Positions 53,253-62,035 of a DNA stretch of 64,000 bases are shown piece by piece; the first letter of the stretch is position 1; each line of letters starts with the position of its first letter. Under the pieces are notes generated by a model that made no database searches, had not been told where the DNA came from, and saw nothing but the letters and a program-made list of their open reading frames with translations. Source of the stretch: an uncultured Collinsella sp. (GTDB taxonomy: Bacteria > Actinomycetota > Coriobacteriia > Coriobacteriales > Coriobacteriaceae). The DNA is taken from positions 1-64,000 of the forward strand of contig CABUPE010000006.1 of the NCBI GenBank assembly GCA_902493515.1. Direction: 5' to 3'. The position numbers were made by a program, and so were the translations under genes.

Positions 53253-53559
53253 GTCCACCTCGTTCCAGCGCGGTCCGCGCAACGCGCCCGTTGTCCTAAC
53301 TCTACACCGTGGCGGGCGGGGTGTCTGTTGGATGCGGAATCCGATGGGGCAGATGACGCGGGGGCAAATGCAAATCATAGGCTCAATTCGATCCCGCAAG
53401 AATATGATGCACCAGCTCCTACATATGTGACGAAATTGTGAAGCACGAGAGCGTGAATTTCAAAAAATACGCTGGTCGCCAATGTTGCGCAACAGAATTC
53501 AAAAATCGACAGCTACCGTTTGATACGTATGGATACATCCGTGTCAAAGGGAGAAAGCC
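53253..53559. other. Intergenic region upstream of the surface protein
   Basis: About 300 bases between divergent genes. It is more AT-rich toward the right (53380-53540) and contains the palindrome GTTGCGCAAC near 53484 and the ribosome site AAAGGGAGAAAG before the surface-protein ATG. No coding frame or long hairpin was seen; promoters for both genes should lie here. Confidence 0.5.
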
Positions 53560-56500
53560 ATGGCAAACTACAGTCCACAACACTTTGAGCCTCGGGCCAA
53601 GGCCGTCAACGTCAAGGGCGTTGCCAACCGCGCCGTCGCAACCGTTTTGACGGCGGGCCTCATCGCTCAGCCGCTCATGTCGCCGCTGGCGGCAATCGCT
53701 GCACCGTCAACCGATAACGGCGATTCTGTTCAGGGGGGGGGTAGTTCTGTAGAGAATACCGTTGCCGCCGGTAACCAAGCGGTCGTAAAGACGGCTGCCC
53801 AGCTGGCCGAGGAGTCGGCAAAGCAGCTCAAGGACGCTCAGGCCGCCTACGATGCCGCCCAGAAGAAGGCCGACGCGGCGGGCCAGTCTCAAAAGCAGGC
53901 GCAGCAGCAAAAGAATCAGGCCTCGCAGGCTGTGAGCGATAACGAAATCGAGCAGAACGCAGCAGAAGTCGCCGCGCTTCAGAAGAAGATTGACGAGCTT
54001 AAAGCGGCCGTCGACAAGGCAGAGCAGCAGCAGAAGAAGCTGGGCGACCTGAACGATCAGCTCGAACAGGCCAACAAGAGTGTCGAGGATAAGACCCAGG
54101 CGCTCAAGGACGCCAAGGCAAAGCAGGATGAGGCCAAGAAGGCCCTCGATGATGCCCAGGCCAAGCTCGAGGCCATGGGTATGGACGAGTACGAGGCCGC
54201 CAAGAAGGCCGTCGAGGACGCGCAGGCAAAGCTCGATGACGCCAATAAGGCCGTTGCTACTGCACAGGCCAATCTGGACCAGGCCAAGGCCGCCGAGGCG
54301 AGTGCTCAGCAGGAAAAGAAGGACACTGAGGCCGCTCTGACTTCCGCCCAGGCCAAGAAGCAGGAGACTGCCGCTGCTCTCGCAGCCGCAACCACCGCGC
54401 GCGATAACGCCCAGCAGAAGTTCAACCAGGCGCAGGCCGCGCTCGATGCTGCCGTCTCGGGTACGGGTGTCGACCTGAGTGCGCTTGAGGCCGCCAAGAA
54501 CGCTGCTGCTGGTGAGCTCAAGACCGCGCAGGCGGAGCTCAATGCCGCGACGGATGCCGACGCCACCGCACAGACAAATCTGCAGGCCGCCCAGGCTGCC
54601 GTCGCTGCCGCGCAGGAGAAGGTCAACGCCGCCAACGCTGCTGTGGCATCTGCCCAGTCTGCATACGATGCGGCAAACAAGGAGTACAAGGACGCGGCCA
54701 GTAAGCGTGACGCCGCGAAGACGGCATACGAGCAGGCCCAGCAGACCGAGGCCGACAAGAAGGCGGAGTACGACCGTCTCGTCGAGGTTTGCCAGCAGAA
54801 GCGTAGCGAGTGGGAGACGGCATGTGCTGAATCCACTACCGCCGAAAACGCTTACGATGCCGCAAACGCCGAGGTCGATAAGCTCAACCAGCAGATTGCC
54901 GACCTCAAGTCGCACATGACCGTAGACCAGGATGTCATCAACCAGGGTATGTTCGGCTTCATGAACTACATCATCGGCGGCAGCCAGTTCACGGCCATGC
55001 AGAAAAAGAACGCCCAGGATGCCGTATCGATGCTGACCGGCGTCGATGACAAGGCCGAATGGTATGACAAGTACGTCGATCAGGACATGTCGCGCGACAC
55101 CAACCCGCTTTCATTGGAGCAGATGCGTAACGCCCTGACATATCTCGACACCCAGAACAACCTCCGCAAGGCGAACGGTCAGTCGGCGCTCAGCGTCAGC
55201 CTCCGCATGACTGTGGCAGCTGCCCTTAATACATCGTATTCATCGAACATCTGGGGACACTCTGGCTGCTACTATGATAACGGTGAAAATCTTGCCGGCG
55301 GCGGCGGTGCATATACCGGCGGAGAGACTGAGGACACCCTCGGTTGGCCCTATACCGGTCTCTACACTCAGGAGAAAGAGGCATTCGATAAGTATGTCGC
55401 GCAGTATGGCGACAAACTCGGCAAATACCGATATGAGGCCTATTATATCTCCCAGAACTACAACAGCATCTATCAAGAGTGTGGGCATTATCTCAACATC
55501 ATCGATGCCGGTACGAGGGCTATCGGCATCGCGACCGGTAGCGGAAAGAACACCGATTCCGAAGTAACCATCTTCGATTACAGCGCTGATGATACCCAAG
55601 CCGATTTCACTGTCTCAGAGTTCAAGAAGCTCCTCAACGACTATATCGATTCCGCTTACAACGCAGGCGGCACGCAGGAGCAGAAGGAGCAGCTGAAGCA
55701 GCTTCAGAATAAGTTGGCAGAGGCGCAGAAGAACTTCGGTACTGCCAAGGAAGCTTACTTCGCAGCGGTAAATAAGCAGGATGCGGCACATGACGCTTAT
55801 ACCGCGGCCGACACGAACGTGAACACCGCGAAGGGCGAGTACGAGAAGGCCAAGTCCGGCACCGCCGCCGCGAAGACGACATACGACGCCGCGAAGGACG
55901 CACTCGGCGGAATCGACATCGAGTCCCTCAAGCAGAACCTCGATGCCGCCAAGGCCGAGGCCGCTACTGCCCAGGCGGCTCTCGATAAGGCAAACGCCAC
56001 GCTTGCTGACAGTAAGACGAAGGCAGCCGAGGCCGCTGCTCACAAGGCGAAGGCTCGCAGCGCCCGCGATGCCGCCAAGGCAAAGTCCGAACAGGCCAAT
56101 GAGGCGTATGACAACGCTACCGCTTCGGTCAAGGACCTTGCCGCCAAGTGCGATGCCGCCAAGACGGATCTTGCGAACAAGCAGGGCACGCTTAACGATG
56201 CCAAGAAGGCCGACGACACTGCCCAGGCTGGCGTTGACAAGGCTCAGGCCGCAGATGTGCACGCTGCGACCGCTCTTTCGGGCGCCAAGCAGGCAGTTGC
56301 CGCCAAGACGCAGACCCTGTCCGACGCACAGGCGAAGGCCAAGGCTGCCGAGGGCGAACTGGCCGGCGCAAACAAGGCCTTCGAGCGCTTCGCTGGAGCC
56401 CAGAAGGCGGTCGACGACGCCAAGGCCGCCTATGACGCCGCCGTCGCCGGTGTCGCCGATGCCCAGAAGCAGCTCGAGGCCGCCAACGAAGCCGTCGTCG

Positions 56501-57015
56501 ATGCGACCTTCGAGATCGTCGAGGCCAAGGCCGAGCTTGCCAACGACGAGGCGCTCAAGGCCGATCTTGAGGCTGTCGACCACAAGGCATCCCTTGCCGC
56601 GGGCACGACGGGCAACGAGAAGCTGGTCAAGCTGAACGCTGCCTACGCTCGCTATAAGGCCGCCGTCGATGCCGCCGCTGGCCTCAAGGCTGCTCTGAGC
56701 GATGCCGATGCCAAGCTGTCCGATGCCAACGACGCCTATGCCGCCGCGCTTGCCGAGCTCGGAGATGCCAAGGATGCCCTGGCTGCCGCTCAGGCCGAGT
56801 ACGACAAGTATCATCCCAAGGCTGAGCCGCAGGCCAAGCCTCAGGTTGCGCAGGCTGCTGCAAAGGCCCCCGTTGCCAAGAAACAGGCTGCGCCTGCCGC
56901 GCTCGCCCAGACTGGCGACAATTCCGCGCTTGCGGGCGAGGTGTTCGTCATCGGCGGTGTGACGCTCGTGGCAGCGGGCGTGACGCTGGGCGATCGTCGT
57001 CGCAAGCAGATGTAG
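53560..57015 (+). CDS. Cell-wall-anchored coiled-coil protein with central CAP domain
   Basis: 1151-residue surface protein. A signal peptide occupies about 20-48. Residues ~70-450 are Ala/Lys/Gln-rich coiled coil with repeated DAQAKLDDA-type helices. A CAP (SCP/PR1-like) domain lies near 455-690 (WGHSGCYYDNGENLAGG carries its conserved His and Glu). A second long coiled coil covers ~700-1085. The end is a sortase signal: LAQTG (1115-1119), a hydrophobic stretch and RRRKQM. A run of nine G bases (codons 58-61), directly after the signal peptide, can shift the frame. Likely a stalk-like adhesin; ligand unknown. Confidence 0.85.
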   Translation: MANYSPQHFEPRAKAVNVKGVANRAVATVLTAGLIAQPLMSPLAAIAAPSTDNGDSVQGGGSSVENTVAAGNQAVVKTAAQLAEESAKQLKDAQAAYDAAQKKADAAGQSQKQAQQQKNQASQAVSDNEIEQNAAEVAALQKKIDELKAAVDKAEQQQKKLGDLNDQLEQANKSVEDKTQALKDAKAKQDEAKKALDDAQAKLEAMGMDEYEAAKKAVEDAQAKLDDANKAVATAQANLDQAKAAEASAQQEKKDTEAALTSAQAKKQETAAALAAATTARDNAQQKFNQAQAALDAAVSGTGVDLSALEAAKNAAAGELKTAQAELNAATDADATAQTNLQAAQAAVAAAQEKVNAANAAVASAQSAYDAANKEYKDAASKRDAAKTAYEQAQQTEADKKAEYDRLVEVCQQKRSEWETACAESTTAENAYDAANAEVDKLNQQIADLKSHMTVDQDVINQGMFGFMNYIIGGSQFTAMQKKNAQDAVSMLTGVDDKAEWYDKYVDQDMSRDTNPLSLEQMRNALTYLDTQNNLRKANGQSALSVSLRMTVAAALNTSYSSNIWGHSGCYYDNGENLAGGGGAYTGGETEDTLGWPYTGLYTQEKEAFDKYVAQYGDKLGKYRYEAYYISQNYNSIYQECGHYLNIIDAGTRAIGIATGSGKNTDSEVTIFDYSADDTQADFTVSEFKKLLNDYIDSAYNAGGTQEQKEQLKQLQNKLAEAQKNFGTAKEAYFAAVNKQDAAHDAYTAADTNVNTAKGEYEKAKSGTAAAKTTYDAAKDALGGIDIESLKQNLDAAKAEAATAQAALDKANATLADSKTKAAEAAAHKAKARSARDAAKAKSEQANEAYDNATASVKDLAAKCDAAKTDLANKQGTLNDAKKADDTAQAGVDKAQAADVHAATALSGAKQAVAAKTQTLSDAQAKAKAAEGELAGANKAFERFAGAQKAVDDAKAAYDAAVAGVADAQKQLEAANEAVVDATFEIVEAKAELANDEALKADLEAVDHKASLAAGTTGNEKLVKLNAAYARYKAAVDAAAGLKAALSDADAKLSDANDAYAAALAELGDAKDALAAAQAEYDKYHPKAEPQAKPQVAQAAAKAPVAKKQAAPAALAQTGDNSALAGEVFVIGGVTLVAAGVTLGDRRRKQM
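53733..53741 (+). repeat. Poly-G tract (G9) inside the surface-protein gene
   Basis: Nine consecutive G bases in codons 58-61. With nine the frame is open for 1151 codons. With eight, TAG arises four codons after the first full GGG pair. With ten, TAG follows the tract at once. Both shifts therefore switch the protein off, the pattern of slipped-strand phase variation. Confidence 0.75.
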
Positions 57016-57082
57016 CGTTTCGAGCGTAGATTCTGCAACGAACTTCGGTTCATAGCAGGAACGCTTCGATAGCTTAACCGAT

Positions 57083-57119
57083 AAGGCCGGCGCGCTGTTA
57101 AACGCAGCGCGCCGGCCTT
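57083..57119 (+). terminator. Terminator of the surface-protein gene
   Basis: A perfect 15-bp stem (AAGGCCGGCGCGCTG, 57083-57097, against 57105-57119) followed by TCTTTG. Confidence 0.85.
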
Positions 57120-57137
57120 TCTTTGTTTCGATATCAA

Positions 57138-57175
57138 AAAGCCCGGTCAGCAGCCGTGAAAGCTACCGGCCGGGC
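57138..57175 (-). terminator. Terminator of the OPT transporter gene
   Basis: On the minus strand GCCCGGCCGGT pairs imperfectly with ACCGGGC and TTTTTG follows. It lies about 40 bases past the stop. Confidence 0.65.
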
Positions 57176-57216
57176 AAGCCGTAGGCAATATGGTTGCTGT
57201 CGAGCAGCTGCTCGAC

Positions 57217-58920
57217 TTAGCCCAGCAGGCTTAAGCCCACGGAGACAAACGCCAGGATAACGCCGACGATGGACTCGCCGCCGAGCAGGCCGCTGGCGAC
57301 AACCAGGCCCTGTTCCTGGAAGGCGGCGTCCTTGGCAGCCCTCTCCTCGTCAGAAAGACCAGCGGTGGCGTCGCGGTGGGCGGACCATTTGTCGTAGGCG
57401 AGCTTGACGCAGGAGCCCAGGAATGCCGTGAGTGACATGTAGAACGGCAGGTACACGCCCAGGCCGATCATCATGGCTGGAATGCCGAGCCAGTACATGA
57501 CGATGCCGGCGATAAAGCCGCCAACGAACCACGGCACGCTCGGGATGCCCGAGACCATGGTGGCGACGACGCTTGCTTGCGCGGCAACAAAGCTCTTGTC
57601 GGGGCCAAAGGCGTCCGGGCCATAGGCGGTGACGAGCGCGACCATGACGGCGGCGGCGACCAGGGCGCCCACGATGCCGCCGATGGCTTGACCGATCCAC
57701 TGCGCACGCGGGTTGGTGCCCAGCACGGCGCCGGCCTTAAAGTCGTTCATGACGTCGCCCGCAAGGCCGCACGCCACGGCTACGATGCCGGCGATAAAGA
57801 ACAGCTTGACCTGAGCGATCTGAGCGAAGGCGGCCACAATGAGCATGACGATGAGGCCAAAGATCTCCATGGGGTCGATGCCTGTCTGGCCGCAGCTTTG
57901 TGCGCTCATGATGGTGGTGACAAAGGTGAACAGCGTCACGATGACGGCCGGAACGGGACCAAGGTCAAGCACGATGGCGATGATCACGGCGATGGCGGCA
58001 GCGCCCAGGCCGATGATGCCGGCGTCGAGCTTAAGGGAGCCCGAGATGAGCGACTGCTCGTCGGTGTCGGTGGAGCTGTCGGCGGCAAGACCGCGGACGA
58101 TACCGGCGACCTGCGGCAGGATGTCTTTGAGGACGACGGCGACGCCAAAGCCCATCATGAGGCCCATGCCCAGGGACTTGACGATGCCCTGCGCAGTCAC
58201 AACGTCGAACAGGCCGGCAGCGGTGCCGCCCACGATGATGCCAAAGTTGCCCAGCAGCGCGCCGGCAAACCAGAAGGCGACCGGGGCGAAGCCCACGAGG
58301 AAGCCGACGGAGAGCAGCATGGGCGAGTTGTAGATACCAAAGGTCACGCCGGGAATGTTGAGCGTGCACAGCATGCTGGGCACAATGCCCAGGGCGTCGC
58401 GCAGCACGCTATAGATGCCGGCGATGGCCATGGAACCAAAGAGCTGCTTGCCGGTTTTGCCGCCGGCCTCGGTAGCACGCAGGGTCTGAGCTGCGGCGTT
58501 GCCGGTGGGGAACTCAAGCGCGGCGTCCACGATAAAGTGACGGTGGATGAGCGCGGTGGCCAGCAGGCCCAGGATGGTGCCGGCGAGTGCCACGATAAAC
58601 ATGTCGAGCCAGCTGATCTGGTCGGCATAGCCCAGCATCCAGGCGCCCGGGATGGTAAACGCCAGACCGCCGGCGACCATGGCGCCTGCGGACATGATGG
58701 TGTGGGTGACGTTGGCCTCGTTGAGGCTGGCGTTGCCCATGAGCTTAAGGAAGAACAGCGAGATGACGGCAGCGAAGACGATCGGCCAGGGGAGTGCGCC
58801 CATCTTGAGGGCGGTGTAGGCCGAGCTTGCCGTGATAATCACGCAGCCAAGGACGCCGATGACGACGCCGCGCAGCGTGAGTTGCCCGCGCATCGAAGCG
58901 CGGTTCGAGGGATTGCTCAT
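57217..58920 (-). CDS. OPT-family oligopeptide transporter
   Basis: 567-residue membrane protein with about 12-14 helices. Family landmarks are FPTGNAAAQTLRA, NSPMLLSVGF, LGTNPRAQWIGQ and the C-terminal GLLGGESIVGV. OPT members import di-, tri- or longer peptides, or metal chelates, with protons. It is a single-gene unit with its own terminator. Together with the M18 peptidase and the amino acid importer it fits a peptide-using lifestyle. Start at ATG 58920 with AAAGGAG upstream. Confidence 0.88.
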   Translation of the reverse strand: MSNPSNRASMRGQLTLRGVVIGVLGCVIITASSAYTALKMGALPWPIVFAAVISLFFLKLMGNASLNEANVTHTIMSAGAMVAGGLAFTIPGAWMLGYADQISWLDMFIVALAGTILGLLATALIHRHFIVDAALEFPTGNAAAQTLRATEAGGKTGKQLFGSMAIAGIYSVLRDALGIVPSMLCTLNIPGVTFGIYNSPMLLSVGFLVGFAPVAFWFAGALLGNFGIIVGGTAAGLFDVVTAQGIVKSLGMGLMMGFGVAVVLKDILPQVAGIVRGLAADSSTDTDEQSLISGSLKLDAGIIGLGAAAIAVIIAIVLDLGPVPAVIVTLFTFVTTIMSAQSCGQTGIDPMEIFGLIVMLIVAAFAQIAQVKLFFIAGIVAVACGLAGDVMNDFKAGAVLGTNPRAQWIGQAIGGIVGALVAAAVMVALVTAYGPDAFGPDKSFVAAQASVVATMVSGIPSVPWFVGGFIAGIVMYWLGIPAMMIGLGVYLPFYMSLTAFLGSCVKLAYDKWSAHRDATAGLSDEERAAKDAAFQEQGLVVASGLLGGESIVGVILAFVSVGLSLLG

Positions 58921-59112
58921 ATAGAACTCCTTTGCGTATATCCGCTTCCCCCGGGAGCGCCGCTACGGATACGGCGCGGGAAGTCGGGTTACCAAGGGCC
59001 GCCGCGTGAGCTCGCGCACGACCGCGCACCAGTATAGCCGCAAGCTAGTCATTTTGGGATGACTGGTTTAGGTAGGCGATATACTGCTGGGCAGACGAAA
59101 GGAGCGCCGACG

Positions 59113-59964
59113 ATGCTTAATGGGTGCGCATATATATTGACGGTCGACGTGGGCAACACGTTCATTCGCTTTGGCCTGTTTGCAGAGGATTCGGCCGCGG
59201 CGCAGGAATGTCCGCTTGCGACGTGCGAGATCACCACGCCATCGAGCATCACGGCAGACGAGGCGCGCATGCGTCTCGTGCAGGTCATGGCCGCACTGGC
59301 AGCCGATGCGGGCATGCCGGGCGCGCTTGTGCCCACGGCTGCCGTGCTGAGCTGCGTGGTGCCGGCGCTCGAGCGCCCGTGGAAGGCGGCGCTTTCCCGT
59401 ACCTGCACGGGGCGCGTGCTCACCGTGGGACCGGGCCTCAAGACCGGCATGCCCGTCCACTACGACGACCCGGCCGAGATCGGCCCCGACCGCATCGCCG
59501 ACGCCGTGGCTGCCCGCGCCGTCTACGGCTCGCCGTGCATTGTGATCGACCTGGGCACGACGACCAATATCGAGGTCATCGACGCACACGGCACCTTTGT
59601 CGGCGGCGTTATCGCGCCGGGGCTGGCGCTCGGCGCCCGTTCGCTCTCGGCCGCTGCGGCGCGCCTGCCTCAAGTTGAGCCCTCGGCGCCGACACACGTC
59701 ATCGGCCGTAACACGCGTGAGGCCATGCGCTCGGGCGTGGTTCTGGGCGAGGTGGCACGCATCGACGGCATGCTCGACATGGTGCTCGCCGAGATGCGTG
59801 CGACCAAGGCCGCGGGGGAGGGCGATGTGCCCATCGTCATTACCGGCGACGATGCCGAGGCGCTTGCGGCGCTGGTCGGCCATAGCCTGACGGTCGACGA
59901 TGCGCTGACGCTGCGGGGCCTCGCCGAGCTCTACCACATCAACCAAAAGCCCCGCCGCGCGTAG
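59113..59964 (+). CDS. coaX: Type III pantothenate kinase
   Basis: First step of coenzyme A synthesis. The 283-residue ASKHA-fold kinase has the phosphate-binding DVGNTF near the N terminus, GPDRIADAVAA, and DLGTTTNIEVID. ATG 59113 is set by AAAGGAGCG; the frame extends to 59059 without support. A dCMP deaminase gene follows on the same strand. Confidence 0.93.
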   Translation: MLNGCAYILTVDVGNTFIRFGLFAEDSAAAQECPLATCEITTPSSITADEARMRLVQVMAALAADAGMPGALVPTAAVLSCVVPALERPWKAALSRTCTGRVLTVGPGLKTGMPVHYDDPAEIGPDRIADAVAARAVYGSPCIVIDLGTTTNIEVIDAHGTFVGGVIAPGLALGARSLSAAAARLPQVEPSAPTHVIGRNTREAMRSGVVLGEVARIDGMLDMVLAEMRATKAAGEGDVPIVITGDDAEALAALVGHSLTVDDALTLRGLAELYHINQKPRRA

Positions 59965-60047
59965 CGATGGGGGCAATGGGACAAAAACGTCTCCACCTTC
60001 CACCTGCTACAATGGGTCAAACTATTGCGATTTCGGAGGTGTCTGCC

Positions 60048-60572
60048 ATGTCGGACGATCTTCATCAAACCGCGTCGGGCAAGCGCCGCGACGTTATTAG
60101 CTGGGATGAGTTCTTTATGAGCGTGGCCATCGCCGCGCAGCGCCGCAGTAAGGACCCCAACACGCAGGTGGGCGCGTGCATCGCCAGCACCAACCACCGC
60201 ATCCTTTCGGTGGGCTACAACGGTACGCCCTCGGCGCTCAACGATGACTTTTTCCCGTGGGGCACGAGCGATGACCCGTTGCAGGACAAGCACAACTACG
60301 TGGTCCATGCCGAGGCAAACGCCGTGCTCAACTACCGCGGCTCGCTCAAAGACCTTGAGGGTTCCACGGTCTACGTCACGCTGTTCCCGTGCCACGACTG
60401 CGCCAAGATCCTGGCGCAGGTAGGTGTAGGCGAGGTCGTCTACCTGGACAACAAGTATGCCGATACCGACGACGGCCGTATCAGCCGCCGCATTCTCGAC
60501 TCCTGCGGCATCAGTTACCGCCAGGTCATCGTCGATGTCCAGATTGGTACCGGGGGACAGGCTCAGCAGTAG
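60048..60572 (+). CDS. comEB: dCMP deaminase
   Basis: 174-residue zinc deaminase converting dCMP to dUMP for thymidylate synthesis. The zinc site is visible as HAEANAVLN (His and catalytic Glu) and PCHDCAK (two Cys). ATG 60048 is chosen because GGAGG lies at proper distance; in-frame upstream starts to 59967 lack it. Related ComEB proteins carry this name in competence operons, but no com genes are near. Confidence 0.92.
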   Translation: MSDDLHQTASGKRRDVISWDEFFMSVAIAAQRRSKDPNTQVGACIASTNHRILSVGYNGTPSALNDDFFPWGTSDDPLQDKHNYVVHAEANAVLNYRGSLKDLEGSTVYVTLFPCHDCAKILAQVGVGEVVYLDNKYADTDDGRISRRILDSCGISYRQVIVDVQIGTGGQAQQ

Positions 60573-60742
60573 CGCGTGCCAACGCCAGCTGGCGGCAAAA
60601 CAGCCAAAAGAGCCCCGTCCCAAATTGACTACTCGTGAAAGTCGCGTCCGCGCGCATGGACGGCTCGTGAGCGGGTACATGGCTGTAGTAACATAGCTTC
60701 TGTCCGCGGGCGTGCCCGCGTTATTGTGAGAAAGGAGCCCCT

Positions 60743-61021
60743 GTGGCTGTTAACGAAGAGCTGCTTAAGAAGGTTCTTGAAGAGATTCGCCCCAACCTGC
60801 AGGCCGACGGCGGCGATATGGAGTATGTGGGCGTCGACGACGAGGGCGTCGTCAAGCTGGAACTGCAGGGCGCCTGTGCCGGCTGCCCCATGAGCTCGCT
60901 GACCCTTTCCATGGGTATCGAGCGCATCCTGAAGGAGCACGTGCCCGGCGTTACCCGCGTTGAGCAGGTCAATGCTTCCGGCGAGGCCGAGGACCTGTAC
61001 GACGAGTACGCACCGTTCTAA
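60743..61021 (+). CDS. NifU C-terminal domain Fe-S scaffold protein
   Basis: 92-residue Nfu-type protein that carries or delivers Fe-S clusters. The two cluster ligands are in CAGCP, inside the family pattern LQGACAGCPMSSLTL. Start is GTG 60743, preceded by AAAGGAGC. It stands alone before lgt. A complete cluster-assembly operon is not in the window. Confidence 0.9.
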   Translation: MAVNEELLKKVLEEIRPNLQADGGDMEYVGVDDEGVVKLELQGACAGCPMSSLTLSMGIERILKEHVPGVTRVEQVNASGEAEDLYDEYAPF

Positions 61022-61130
61022 GATGCGAAAGCTGCGGACGGTACGCTCCGCATAGACGTTACGCCCAAATATGCGGCTGCGAGCGCAAGGCCCGCGGCCG
61101 CATTTGTATGTAGGGAGCAGGGGGATCGAT

Positions 61131-61952
61131 ATGCTCAACGACCTCTACCATATGCTTGACCCCGTTGCGATCTCGGCGGGCCCCATCACCATCTACTGGT
61201 ACGGTCTGGCCTATGTGGTCGGCGCCCTGCTCACGGCGGTTGTTATGTACCGCACGCAGCGTCGTTGGGGCTTCGACATCACGATCGATGACCTGACGAG
61301 CGTCGTGGTCGGCGCGGTCTTTGGTCTCATCATCGGCGCGCGCCTGTTCTACGTCGTCTTTTACGGCGATGGCTACTATTGGACCCACCCGCTCGAAATC
61401 TTTGCCACCAACGAGGGGGGTATGAGCTTCCACGGCGGCCTGGTGGGCGGCATCTTGGGCGGCATCATCGTGTGCCGCATGTATAAACTCGACGCCTGGA
61501 CCATCGCCGACCTTGCTGTGATCGGTGCTCCGCTGGCGCTGTGCCTGGGACGTTGCGCCAACTTCGTGAACGGCGAGCTGTGGGGCAAGCCGACCGATCT
61601 GCCTTGGGGTGTGGTCTTTGGCGGCACCGCGGGCGATATGCCGCGCCATCCCTCCCAGCTCTACGAGGCGTTTCTTGAGGGCGTCGTGCTCTTCTGTATT
61701 TTGCAGGTGCTCAGCCGCAAAAAGCCGCTACTGCCCCAGGGCACGTTTATGGGCGTGTTCGTGATGGGGTACGGCATCGTCCGCTTTCTCGTTGAGTTCG
61801 TGCGCGTGCCCGATGCCCAGCTGGGTTATCTGCTGGGCGGCGTCATCACCATGGGTCAGCTGCTGAGTTTGCCGCTCGTAATCGCGGGCCTGGCACTCAT
61901 CATTTTCGCCCGTCGCCGCAACCAGCCCCAGCGCGTCTACCTGGACGCCTAA
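61131..61952 (+). CDS. lgt: Prolipoprotein diacylglyceryl transferase
   Basis: 273-residue membrane enzyme that attaches diacylglycerol to the lipobox cysteine of prelipoproteins such as the binding protein at 35.4 kb. Conserved landmarks are FHGGLVGGI, LGRCANFVNGELWG and PRHPSQLYEA. ATG 61131 is chosen over 61071 because it gives the usual N terminus and has GGGGGA upstream. A 13-bp GGGACAG-type hairpin follows the stop by eight bases. Confidence 0.94.
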   Translation: MLNDLYHMLDPVAISAGPITIYWYGLAYVVGALLTAVVMYRTQRRWGFDITIDDLTSVVVGAVFGLIIGARLFYVVFYGDGYYWTHPLEIFATNEGGMSFHGGLVGGILGGIIVCRMYKLDAWTIADLAVIGAPLALCLGRCANFVNGELWGKPTDLPWGVVFGGTAGDMPRHPSQLYEAFLEGVVLFCILQVLSRKKPLLPQGTFMGVFVMGYGIVRFLVEFVRVPDAQLGYLLGGVITMGQLLSLPLVIAGLALIIFARRRNQPQRVYLDA

Positions 61953-61960
61953 CCACCAAA

Positions 61961-61995
61961 ACCACCACAAAGGGGACAGACACCTTTGTGGTGGT
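61961..61995. repeat. GGGACAG-loop hairpin after lgt
   Basis: ACCACCACAAAGG (61961-61973) pairs perfectly with CCTTTGTGGTGGT (61983-61995), loop GGACAGACA. Its right arm is also present in the chimeric element at 36531-36570. Confidence 0.7.
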
Positions 61996-62035
61996 CTTGC
62001 CGAGTTTGATAGGTTTCTAGAAAGGCTTTCGGACT

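Noticed and set aside
53707..54915. 402-codon Leu/Gly-rich minus-strand frame
   Set aside because: Mirror of the Ala-rich coiled-coil repeats in the surface-protein gene; low complexity and no ribosome site.
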